In this document: piece after piece, positions 55,390-64,000 of the stretch | How positions within the stretch are numbered: the stretch's first letter is position 1 | How the letters are laid out: each line of letters starts with the position of its first letter | From: Certhia americana | Lineage: Eukaryota; Chordata; Aves; Passeriformes; Certhiidae | Length of the DNA stretch: 64,000 nucleotides | Reading direction: 5' to 3' | NCBI GenBank assembly: GCA_018697195.1 | Contig: JAGMWU010000028.1 | Span: 5,217,446 to 5,281,445, forward strand | Made by a program: the position numbers and the translations under genes | Notes under the pieces: generated by a model | Database searches by the model: none | What the model saw: only the letters and a program-made list of their open reading frames with translations | What the model was told of the DNA's origin: nothing

Positions 55390-55885
55390 CATGGAATCAC
55401 AGAATTGCAGGATGAATTTCTGTTGGAAGGGACCTTAAAGCCCATCCAGTCCCACCTCTGGCACAGGCAGGGACACCTTCCACTGTCCCAGGCTGCTCCC
55501 AGCCCCATCCAGCCTGATCTTGGACACTTCCATAGAACCAGGAGCAGCCACAGCTGCTCTGGGCACCCTGTGCCAGGGCCTGCCCACCCTCCCAGGGAAC
55601 AATTCCTTCCCAATATCCCATTTATCCCTGCCCTCTGGCAATGGGAAGTCATTCCCTGTGTCCTGTCCCTCCATCCCTTGTCCCCAGTCTCTCTCCAGCT
55701 CCCCTGGAGCTCCTATAGGCACTGGAAGGGGTTCCAAGGTCTTCTTGGAGCCTTCTCCTCTGCAGGTGAGCACCCCCAGCTCCCCCAGCTCTCCCAGCCT
55801 GGCTCCAGAGCAGAGGGGCTCCAGCCCTGGGAGCAGCTCCTTGGCCTCCTCTGGGCTCTCTCCAGAACCTCCAGATCCTCCTGAT
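55390..55885 (-). mobile_element. Long CR1 LINE 3'-end copy
   Basis: The longest CR1 piece in the window (~495 bases), antisense. Besides the usual 3' blocks (GGAATCACAGAATTGCAGG, AAGGGACCTTAAAGCCC, GGGCAGCCACAGCTGCTC-like), it continues into the more 5' CCTTCTCCTCTGCAGGTGAGCACCCC and CCTCCTCTGGGCTCTCTCCAG blocks of CR1. It lies ~320 bases upstream of the pepsinogen start. Confidence 0.9.
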
Positions 55886-56086
55886 GTCTCAGACCCCGGG
55901 GCTGAAGCACCATTTTGGCTTTTCATGTTGGCACCTGGCACACATTCCTGTTCGAAGGAATGTCCCCCAGGCTGGCACGGGAAGGAAGGGCCCCTCTGGC
56001 TGCTGCCGGGGGTCACCCCTGCGGAGGGGGGTGAGGCGGGTCCCCCCCGTTATCTCAGACTCCATCAGTGCTGCGGCACAACAGAC

Positions 56087-56975
56087 AAGTGACCCCTAGT
56101 GGCACGGTACAATGGCACTGCCCCGTCACGGCTCCGTATCGGGACAGTACCCTGTCACGGCCCCTCACTAGCTCCGTTCTCGTGATACTGACGCCTGGCA
56201 CGGCCCCTCACTAGCTCCGGTATCGGGAACACGGGAGAAAACCAACAGACCTGCCCCTCACATCTCGGTACGTTACACGGACCCTGGCAGCTGCCCCTCG
56301 ACAGCTCCGTACGGTACACGACAATGGCCTTGTCCCCTGCACTAGCGTCCGTATCGCGACAGGAGCCGGTCACAGGCCCCTCACAGTCTCTCTGGTATGC
56401 GGGGACAGCGGAGGCCGGCACGGCCCCTCCCAGCTCCGGTATCGGGACATATGTGACAATTCACGGCCCCGCACAGCTCCGGTATCGGGACACTGGGACA
56501 GATGGCACGAGCCCCTCACTGCTCCGCGTTCTCGGGACAGGACCCTAGGCACGGGCCCCATCACAGCTCCGTTTACGTGACACGACCAATGGCCCGGCCC
56601 CTCACAGCTCCGGTAGTCGATGACACTGGGACAATGGCACGGCCCCTCAAGCTCCGGTAACCTCGTGGCACGGGACAAGTTGCACGTCCACCTCACATCT
56701 CCGGTATCGTGGCACGTGGACAATGGCACAGGACCCCTCACAGCTCCGTATCGTTGCACGGGACAAGCACGGCCCCGTCACAGCTCGGTATCTGTGACAC
56801 AGACACCTGGGCACGGCCCCTCACAGCTCCGGTATGCGGATCAGGGACGCCTGGCACGGCCCCTCAGCAGCATCCGTATCGCCTCCCAATGCTATAGCGG
56901 CTCGACCCGGGCCTGGCTGCGTGATGATGGGCAGTTTGGTAGGATGACACGGCCCCGCTGCTCTTCGATTTAAAG
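56087..56975. repeat. Degenerate ~43-bp minisatellite
   Basis: About 18-20 copies of a unit reading approximately CACGGCCCCTCACAGCTCC + GGTATCGGGACACTGGGACAATGG. Copies differ by many one-base insertions and deletions as well as substitutions. The unit is CpG-bearing. Open frames within it are by-products of the repeat. Confidence 0.9.
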
Positions 56976-57904
56976 CATCGTGTGTCACACCATACACCAC
57001 ATCACCCAACAGACCCCACATTTGCTAGGACATTTTGTGTCTCCGTGATGTGGCAGGAACAGTGACGACCGATAATTTTTGTTTTTATTTTTTAATTTCT
57101 TTCTGAATGGCCCGCTACTTGTGTAGGGGTCTGCTGTAGTCACACTCCAATCTGGGGACGGATCGGATGTCACCCCAGCCGCTTCAAACAGTTGGACGAT
57201 CAGAGTTTATTCACATTGGGGTGCTCTCGCATTGCGGCCGTAAGCAGCAATTTATAAATGATGTGTTTATAAGGATTTATAATATTTATAAGATGTTTCT
57301 TTAATTGTCTGGGGTGGGTATTAGGTGGATGGGAAGTGGCTAGTGCCTGACGTTATCCAAACGCAACTGAGGCCAAAGACCCAAGATGGAGTTTGAAATG
57401 CTGGAAACCATCAGGCCATAGATTGTGGACACCACGCTTAGCTACAGAAAATTTGCTCCAAGCCAAAAATACATATTAAAACAAATAGAAATTATTGAAA
57501 CTAAATAAACTATAATTAAATCAAGTGATATTGAATATAGAATGTAAGATAGTGAATAGTATTAATGCCTAAAATGAAAATGATAATTATATATCTGTAT
57601 TTATATTGATTATAATACCTAAAGCCTCACTCCAGGTGAAGAATTACACATAGAGTCATAACCATAATAGAGGATTGATGTTGTGTGTCTCGTGTCATTA
57701 GATTGAGAATAAACTTACAATGTATAGATAATTAGACATAAATAGATACAATAATAGAAACAGACGTAGATTATAGCAGAGAATATAATTAGTAGAACAG
57801 ATTCCCCTGCTGTTTGGAACTCCATCCATATAATTGTTTTAGTGTGAATATCAAACCTTGTGCATCACAGGCGTATGCGGGTGTTTTGATGGACGAGCAC
57901 ATTC
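56976..57904. other. Unidentified AT-rich stretch between two minisatellites
   Basis: No coding sequence recognised. The second half (about 57460-57790) is strongly A/T-rich and rich in ATAGA and TATAA runs. A CAGAGTTTATTCACATTGGGG segment near 57200 may be part of a decayed LTR. Confidence 0.35.
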
Positions 57905-59070
57905 GCTGGCCCTGATCCACCTTCCACCCTGCATCCCATCCCTGCCTGATCCCATCCCTGACCCCTGGACCCATACCCAGCCCCGGCCCTGATCACGTCC
58001 CAACCACCCCTCCCGATCCCACTCCCTGACCCGTGTATCCCAGCCCTGGCCCTGATTCCCATTCCAGCCCTGATCCTATCACCTGCCCTGATCCCCATTG
58101 CTGCGTGTCCCAGCCCTGATCCCCTCCTGCCCTGTCCAATTCCGCCCAGCCCGACGCCCCTCCCTGCACTGATCCCATTCCTTCCCTGGATCCATTGGCC
58201 AGTTCCCTGAATCACCCCGCCCGATCCCATCACCTGCCCTGATCCCATCCCAGCCCTGGATCCCAGCCCAGCCCCTGAGCCCAGCCTCCCTGAGCCCTCC
58301 CCGCCCTGATCCCGATCCCGTGCGCCTGTATCACCCAGCCCAGCCCAGCCCTGATCCCTCCCCGAGCCCCTTCCTGCCCTGATCCCCCCTGCCTGATCCC
58401 ATCCCAGCCCGATCCATCCCTGCCCCTGATCCCATCCCAGCCACAGGATCGCCATCCCAGGCCCTAGCCCTGATCCCATCCCCGCCCTGATTACCCATCC
58501 CAGCCCTGATCCCATCCCTGGCCCTGATCCCAATCCCTTCCCTATCCCAAATCCCTGCCTCTAGTTCCCAATCCAGCCCTGATTCTCTCTCGATCCCTTG
58601 CCCTGATCCATCGCCCGCCCTGATTCCATCCCGACCCTGCCCTGTATCCGCTATCCCGACCTGATCCCAGCCTAGCCCTGATCCCAGTCCCTGCCCTGAT
58701 TCCCATCTCCAGCCCCGGATCCCATCCGCTGCCCCTGAGCCCATCACACACATACCCACCCTGCTACCCAATACCCATCCCTGTCCCCCGTGCCCCCGAC
58801 GCCCATCCCTATCCCTGCCGCTGATCACCATCCCTGCCCTGATCCCGAGTCCCACCCGACCCTGATCCCACCCAGCCCTGGCCCTGATCCACCCTGGCCC
58901 CCTGATCCAAAACCACATCCACCCTATGGCCCCATCCCTGCCCTGATCCCCATCCCGAGCCCTGACTCCCCATCCCTTCCACTGATTCCCATGGCCCAGC
59001 CCTGAGTCCCATCCCTCGGCCCTGATCCCATCCCATCCCGGACCCCATCGACCCATCCCAGCTCCCATCC
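57905..59070. repeat. ~16-17-bp minisatellite, CCCTGATCCCATCC type
   Basis: Over 1.1 kb built of variants of the unit CCTGATCCCATCCCAGC, roughly 65-70 copies. The given strand is pyrimidine-rich; the opposite strand yields long Gly/Met/Arg/Ser/Trp-rich open frames (up to 247 codons) that are artefacts. Many unit-length changes of one base are present. Confidence 0.9.
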
Positions 59071-59099
59071 GCACCGGGGCCGGCGGCAGGTTCCACTGC

Positions 59100-59666
59100 T
59101 TGCCGCGCAGGCCATCAAACAGCGGCTGGGTGACTGTCGCGGCGGGCCCGAGGGGCTGCCCGGGGATAAAACACCCCGGGGCCCTCCGAGCTCAAATAAG
59201 CGAGCCCGCGCCTGTGACTTTCCTGTCCCCTAGTCCTGCTGCGGGCGCCCCACCCGCGGGAGGCTTTTTTTTGGCTGCCTCTAAGGGAGAAGTAAAAAGA
59301 CTTTCCCCTAGTTTCACTGCCTCTGCATTACTTTTGGTACCTTCGCTCTTGACAGGTGGGGTTTTTGCTAATTGCATGAAAACCCTGCAGGGATGCAGGA
59401 AAAAAGGGAGCCTTGCTTCCTCGCATGCCCTTCTCCGTTGGGCAGCCGAGCTCCAATTCAAACCTGATTCGACCCACCTGCTCTTGCAAGTGGTGTGTTC
59501 CCGTAACTATTTTATCTCAAGGGCTTTGGCCACTAAATTTGTCCCAAATTCCCACGGCTGCAAGCCGACTGGGCAGATTGTCAATCCCATACCCTGGTGG
59601 GCCCGTGGAGGAGTACCCGTGTGCAAATGGGAGAGTTGCGACAGGCATGTAAGAAAGGCGTGCTGA
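59100..59666 (+). other. Unidentified open frame of 188 codons
   Basis: I do not recognise this protein. The last ~110 residues look more protein-like than the surrounding frames: SHALLRWAAELQFKPDS, RALATKFVPNSHGCKPTGQ and the cluster PWWARGGVPVCKWESC, with paired Trp and Cys residues. The first part is low-complexity and adjoins the minisatellite. It could be a decayed repeat-encoded frame (for example from a retroelement) or chance. No splice or promoter context is visible. Confidence 0.2.
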
Positions 59667-62654
59667 TAAAAATGCTTGTTTGTTCTTGTTGGGGTGGTGT
59701 AGGGGCTGCTGCAGCAAATCATTATTCGTCAATAAGTGTTTCGTGCGTGTAGAATGTACAAATTTCAGCAAAATCCCTGCCACCCACTAATCTATAGCTC
59801 TTCCCTGCCCATTTCCAAGCGCTGTGAGGCAGAGGCAGTCGAATGAAATAAACCTGAATAAATATAAAATAACATTATCACTATAAACCTCAAACCAAAA
59901 TACTATTTTTTGGACAGCTTTTTATGAATCTATTATTATGGAATTTTCACTGCATGTTTCTTATTTGCCCACTCTGCTCGTCACCGTCCGGCCATGAGGC
60001 CCCCTTCTGGGGGTTGGGGGTCTACCACCAAAATAGGAATGGTATCCGCTCATTGCCTTGGGTACCACAAACCTAACCTGCTTGGGGGACTCGCAGCATG
60101 TGGTCCCACTATGCATTTATATCTCACAAATAAAAGCAAAAATACTAGATACTGATGTAGAAAAAAACCCACCTAAATAAATGCAACCTGGTCTTTTGCC
60201 ATGTTATTTATGTTTCACCACACGATTTATTGACCCGTTTAATATATGGACGGCAGAAGCAAGCCCAGGGGAAATCTTTTGCTTGGTCCCTTCAACACCA
60301 AATCCCAATACTTCAGGGAAGGGGAACACAACAGCCATACCCCGGGGGGCTACTCACACCACAAAAGACAACATTGGTGCTGTATAAGAGAGCACCAATA
60401 CCCCCCAAATCCCAACGCAGTGCCCCACAGCCTCCGTCATGTTCTTCGCAGGGAGCAGCGCTGGACACCCTACGCACTCTAAGCTTTGTGACTTTGCGAG
60501 TACTGGCGACTCTGCCGGAGGGGCAACCAATGCCTTTTCTTTGTTGGTGTTTTTTTTGCGTAAATGTGCTGATTAAATGTTTTTAATTTGGTGTTCCTCC
60601 TTATTTCTCAGCCTCTCTTTATCATGGCTTGGGGGTCTGTCTGGCGGCAGCAGTGGAGGGAACTCAGTTGACCACCCCTGTAGTTCTCCACATAGAGATT
60701 CCAAGAGGCACAACTGCAACACCCTTCCCAAGATCACTTGCTTGGCACCTAGTTAATCACCCTTTAATGCTCCCTTTCCTCCGCAAAAGTCAAAGGGGCT
60801 CCACACCTCCACAGGCCTGACCTCAGAATGCGAGTCTTGGAAAATGTTTCCTACATCGCCAAGTAGCCTACACTGCACAACACAGCGCTCCAGACTCTTC
60901 AAACACATCCCATATGGCTCGAACCTACCCGTCTCCTGTAATTCGCCCACCACTCCTTTCTATTACTTTGATTTCATGGGCTGGACTTAGGTTTCAGACC
61001 ATCAGCAGCTGAAGAGCGGCTTCCAGGGAAGAAACACGCAGATAAACCATGATTGGGATGGATTCCAATGGGAATCTCATCACAGAACTGATTCCTCCGT
61101 AGGAATTGGCAGAGGAACGAAGCAGGGCTTTGAGGAGGGAGGGGCTGCAACGGATTTCGGCTATTAGGCAGAGATATTTTTTGGATTTTGAATACATGCT
61201 CCACCTCCTCACAAATGAATTTCTGCCCCTCTGATTTTTGCTTTCGCCTTGCCCCCCAACTGAAAAGTGAAAAAATATGCAAGTCAGTTTGGCAGCAGCC
61301 TGCTCTGCAATGAGATGATTCTGCTCCGCTTCACAAGCCTAATCGCAATAGTCATGTCCAGATAAAAAACACACAGAGGAGCTCTTGGCTGCTCAGCTCC
61401 ATTTCACTCTTCCACATTGGTCTGCATCCTTGAGTTTTCCTGGTAAAACAAGGAGGAGTGGAAACTCACGGCAGCGTCTTCACATTTCTGCGACTCCGGT
61501 CCCTCTCTCGGCAGGGCACGGATGCTCAGATTGAGGCGGGACTTGCAACACATAGAATCCCCAAGCCCACCAGGTGCTCGCTTCCAGGCGGATTGAGCCA
61601 CATGTGGAACAGCTGGGCCCTCGTCCCGCCCTCTATCTCAGTTCTTGCAGGACAAACTCCTGAGCTCAGCCAGCATTGGCCACCTCAAACACCGTCTCAC
61701 GAGCTACTGCTCGTGAAGGATACCGGGGCACCTGCAGCCCTGGGAGAGGGCAAGACAGCAGCCTGAGAGGGGCTTATGAGGGAAGGTGCGATCAGATTAG
61801 GACCCACAAATCCATGTCTGGAGTCTCTCAGAGCACAGAAGTGGCTGTCAGGGAATCTGGGCACGGGAGGGGACAGGCACGGGCAGGGGTGGTGGGAAGG
61901 CACCGGCCAGGAAGGATCGAGACAAAATGGCATGCACACACACACACAGGGCTCTGTGCCAAAAATGATTCAATGGGATCAAAGCCTGACAAGTCTCTGT
62001 CTCACACACGTGCTGTCGTGTGTTCAGAGTTGATAGGCCTGAAATTAATTTTTGATCCCTCTGAAGCCCGTCCTTGGGCGATCCACAATAGGTGCACATG
62101 ATTAAATCTGTCTCTCGGGAGCATAAAGCAAGGCAGCACAGCGAGGCTCGATGTGCAAAAGGGAGGGGGGCGGCGGCGTCTAAACCCGCACTAGATTGCT
62201 TATGTTGCACGCGGTAGATTCCTACTCCGTCGCTTCTACGGGCCGATCTGGTTGCGCGCGCCACATGATTCGAACTCGTGGAGACCACTCTCCTGAAGTG
62301 ATGGTTTTTGCTTGGACCGTGTATAGGCGCTCCGTCCTTGACACGTTCAGATGCCTGCGTGGGTGACAAGAACACGTCCCATCATGCGGGCCAAATCCCC
62401 CCTCGCCTGGGGGTGAGGAACCACTGCGATACATATCTCCGAGCTGCTGTATTATTAATGACGTACACTTCGGCCTGGACAAATGGTGTGCGGCACGACT
62501 ACAGATGCATGCGGCGCTGGAGGGTAACAAACAACCTGTGTGCTCGTGAGAACACGGTACACACACTGCGGTAGCAGCCACTCACCCACAGCACCGCCTG
62601 GGGCCTCCCAAGTATTGAAAAATACAGAAACCAGCTATGGAGTGCGAGCACCTG
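59667..62654. other. Unassigned sequence 5' of the probable LAMTOR5 locus
   Basis: No gene recognised. Contains T/A-rich pieces (59.85-60.2 kb), several short open frames without motifs, and a short CA run at about 61935-61948. Codon-like signals are weak and indel artefacts are likely in this part of the window. Confidence 0.35.
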
Positions 62655-62752
62655 GTTGGTGGAGGTGACCCTGGTCCATGCAGGGGTGGCAACTTGGATG
62701 AGCTTTAAGGTCCCTTCTGACCCGAACGCCTGGATTCCACGATTTATGGGAT
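62655..62752 (+). mobile_element. CR1 LINE tail fragment
   Basis: Sense CR1 end: TGGATGAGCTTTAAGGTCCC, TTCTGACCCGAACGCCTGG and a terminal ATTCCACGATTTATGGGA. Diverged or error-bearing relative to the other copies. Confidence 0.7.
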
Positions 62753-63539
62753 GGTGAGGACGCGCACTGCCAAAATAAATTTAGAGGAGAAAGCCACTAT
62801 TCCACTTGAGGACCACCAGATTCTCACCCCAAATCCCCAGAGCCCTCCTGACACTGACCTCTACCCCTCCATCCCCGAAGAAGAGATGCAGAGACGTCTG
62901 GCACTGGATCCCCTTAACAGTTCCCACCCACGCCAGCTCCTCCCTTTCCCACTGCCTCCTCCCTCCCTCACACTTTTTCCCTTGGCATTCCTGCTCCAGC
63001 ACACAACAGCCATCCTGCAGCAAGCGCTGTCCTGGGATCGCTGACTCCCAGGTCCTCAACCACGCAGCCACTCCCAGCCCCACACCACCCCCCTCCTCCC
63101 GCAGTTTTTGTGGAGCTTTCCCCCCTGTGAGGACTCAGACCCCCTCCCCAGTCCCCTCTCCGGCCCCAAGGCGGTCCCTTCTTGCTGAAGGGGCACTCGT
63201 CCCTCTCCTGCCCCAGGGGGTGCAGCCTCCCCGTCTCAGCACTCTGCTGCTTCCCTGAGGGTCCTCTCGCAGGCCTGGGCGGGAGCAGAGGGAAAGGCAC
63301 GTTTTATCCCCTCGTTTTGGGGGGTTCATGAGAAATCATGCCCCGGCTGCTTGGCAATCCCTCCTGGGATGTAACAGAAAGAGGCTGCACTTCCACCTTG
63401 CCCTTTTTGGGTTTAAGGGGGAATTTTGGGCACGGCAGAAGTTTTGGGTGGGATACTGGGTTTTGTGGGATGAATGGGAAAAGCCCTGGTGTACCAGGAT
63501 GGCAGGGCGAGGGAAAGATGCAGCTTGCCGTGAATTAAA
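62753..63539. other. Unassigned C-rich stretch
   Basis: C-rich on the given strand, with short open frames on both strands but no recognisable motif. It leads into the CpG-rich patch that precedes the probable LAMTOR5 start. Confidence 0.3.
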
Positions 63540-63605
63540 GCCGTGCTGGTGTCGAGGTGAGCACGGTGCCGTGCGGGGTGGCAACCGGCCACAGCGGGGT
63601 CCGGG

Positions 63606-63687
63606 GCGGGGTGTCCCGGATTTTGGTGTGTCCCCGGGATGTGGGTGTCCCGGATTTTGGGGTTGTCCCGGGATTTGGGTGTCCCCA
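63606..63687. repeat. Short GTGTCCCGGGATTTGG-type tandem
   Basis: Three to five imperfect copies of a ~20-base unit built on GGGTGTCCCGGATTTTGG. Lies inside the CpG-rich promoter-like region. Confidence 0.75.
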
Positions 63688-63749
63688 GCGCCCCGCGCAG
63701 CAGAGCGTCGCCCCGAGCGCTTTTGTCCCTGCGGAGACCGCCGTCCGCG

Positions 63750-63757
63750 GTCACGTG
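63750..63757. promoter_or_regulatory. LAMTOR5: CLEAR-type E-box GTCACGTG
   Basis: GTCACGTG, the core of the CLEAR motif bound by TFEB/TFE3, lies 27 bases before the candidate start codon. Such sites are typical of lysosomal genes, in keeping with LAMTOR5 as a Ragulator subunit. This supports the gene call but is not proof. Confidence 0.5.
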
Positions 63758-63783
63758 GGGAGCGGCGCTGTCCCGCGGGGGAG

Positions 63784-63817
63784 ATGGAGGAACGCTGGAA
63801 CACACCTGTGATGAACT
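63784..63817 (+). pseudogene. LAMTOR5: Probable LAMTOR5 exon 1, with small deletions
   Basis: The bases ATGGAGG-AACGCTGGAACA-CACCTG...ATGAA line up with the start of LAMTOR5 (protein start MEATLEQHLED..) if three or more small gaps are allowed, and a donor follows at CT|GTGAGT. LAMTOR5 (HBXIP) is a Ragulator scaffold subunit on the lysosomal surface that helps recruit mTORC1 through Rag GTPases. Read literally the frame gives MEERWNTPVMN, which is not the family sequence. LAMTOR5 is near the chymosin locus in human 1p13.3, so position and strand fit. The deletions are probably sequence errors, given the indel-laden repeats just upstream, but a truly broken copy cannot be excluded. Downstream exons would lie outside the window. 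Confidence 0.45.
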
Positions 63818-64000
63818 GTGAGTGGATACGGGGAATGTTGGGAAATGGGGGATTGGGGGGAACGTGGGAATGTGTGGACTGGGTGGGAATGGGTGACAGG
63901 ATCCTCTTCTACCTCTGGCGACGGGACAGGTCAGGGGGGGCCGGGGGGGGCTCCGCTCTTGGGACCGCGCCCACCCAGGGGGGAGACGGGACAGGTGGGG
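63818..64000 (+). other. LAMTOR5: Start of probable LAMTOR5 intron 1
   Basis: G-rich sequence following the GTGAGT donor, with repeated GGGAATG/TGGGAA words. No further exon is visible before the window ends. Confidence 0.35.

Larger units (their letters stand above)
63540..63783 (+). promoter_or_regulatory. LAMTOR5: CpG-rich promoter-like region
   Basis: Dense CpG (GCGCCCCGCGCAGCAG, CGCCGTCCGCGG) with no TATA box, the pattern of a housekeeping promoter. It includes a small GTGTCCCGGATTTTGG tandem (about 63606-63687). It directly precedes the probable LAMTOR5 first exon. Confidence 0.5.

Noticed and set aside
57865..59074. Long minus-strand frames (222 and 247 codons) rich in Gly, Met, Arg and Trp
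   Set aside because: They are translations of the 16-17-bp minisatellite, with period-driven composition and no domain.
62225..62290. tRNA-like T-arm (GTTCGAATC on the minus strand)
   Set aside because: Stem pairing is imperfect and no acceptor, D-arm or anticodon arm can be folded around it.

Overview
The window looks like avian (probably passerine) genomic DNA. Three things suggest this. Ten or so truncated CR1 LINE 3' ends are scattered through it, with the CACAGAAT/ATTCTGTG-type terminus typical of bird CR1. A nine-exon gene on the minus strand encodes a 383-residue protein very like chicken embryonic pepsinogen. The gene order (KCNA2 - KCNA10 - chymosin/embryonic pepsinogen - probable LAMTOR5) follows the human 1p13.3 block KCNA2-KCNA10-CYMP-(PROK1)-LAMTOR5. 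The sequence is GC-rich and gene-poor, with single-exon ion-channel coding regions and vertebrate splice sites; no bacterial or viral gene set is present.

Layout. 1-8.8 kb: KCNA2 (Kv1.2, intronless CDS at 1267-2766, + strand), with a 5' splice acceptor just upstream and an AU-rich 3' flank. 8.8-43.6 kb: about 35 kb without a recognisable protein gene, holding CR1 fragments, microsatellites, a 10-N assembly gap inside a minisatellite (30671-30680), a duplicated ~170-200 bp element (22.5 and 26.3 kb), GC-rich patches and clusters of homeodomain-type sites that may be regulatory. 43.6-45.7 kb: KCNA10 (Kv1.8, intronless CDS, + strand). 45.7-49.8 kb: spacer with two CR1 copies and a GGAT microsatellite. 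49.8-55.1 kb: embryonic pepsinogen/chymosin-like gene on the minus strand. All nine coding exons can be joined at GT-AG sites with matching phase; two introns carry probable LTR-type insertions and one carries a CR1. 55.4-63.5 kb: a long CR1, two minisatellite blocks (about 43-bp and 16-17-bp units), AT-rich filler and unidentified sequence. The minisatellite units differ by many single-base insertions and deletions, which suggests a poorly polished long-read consensus. 63.5-64 kb: a CpG-rich promoter-like patch with a GTCACGTG (CLEAR/E-box) site and what looks like the first coding exon of LAMTOR5, broken by small deletions.

The two Kv1 channels are paralogues, each keeping the T1 domain, S1-S6, the S4 arginine ladder and the TTVGYGD filter. 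They probably share ancient cis-regulation across the spacer. The pepsinogen is unrelated in function (secreted gastric aspartic protease) and is linked only by conserved synteny. I could not run any search; family calls rest on recognition of the translated sequence.
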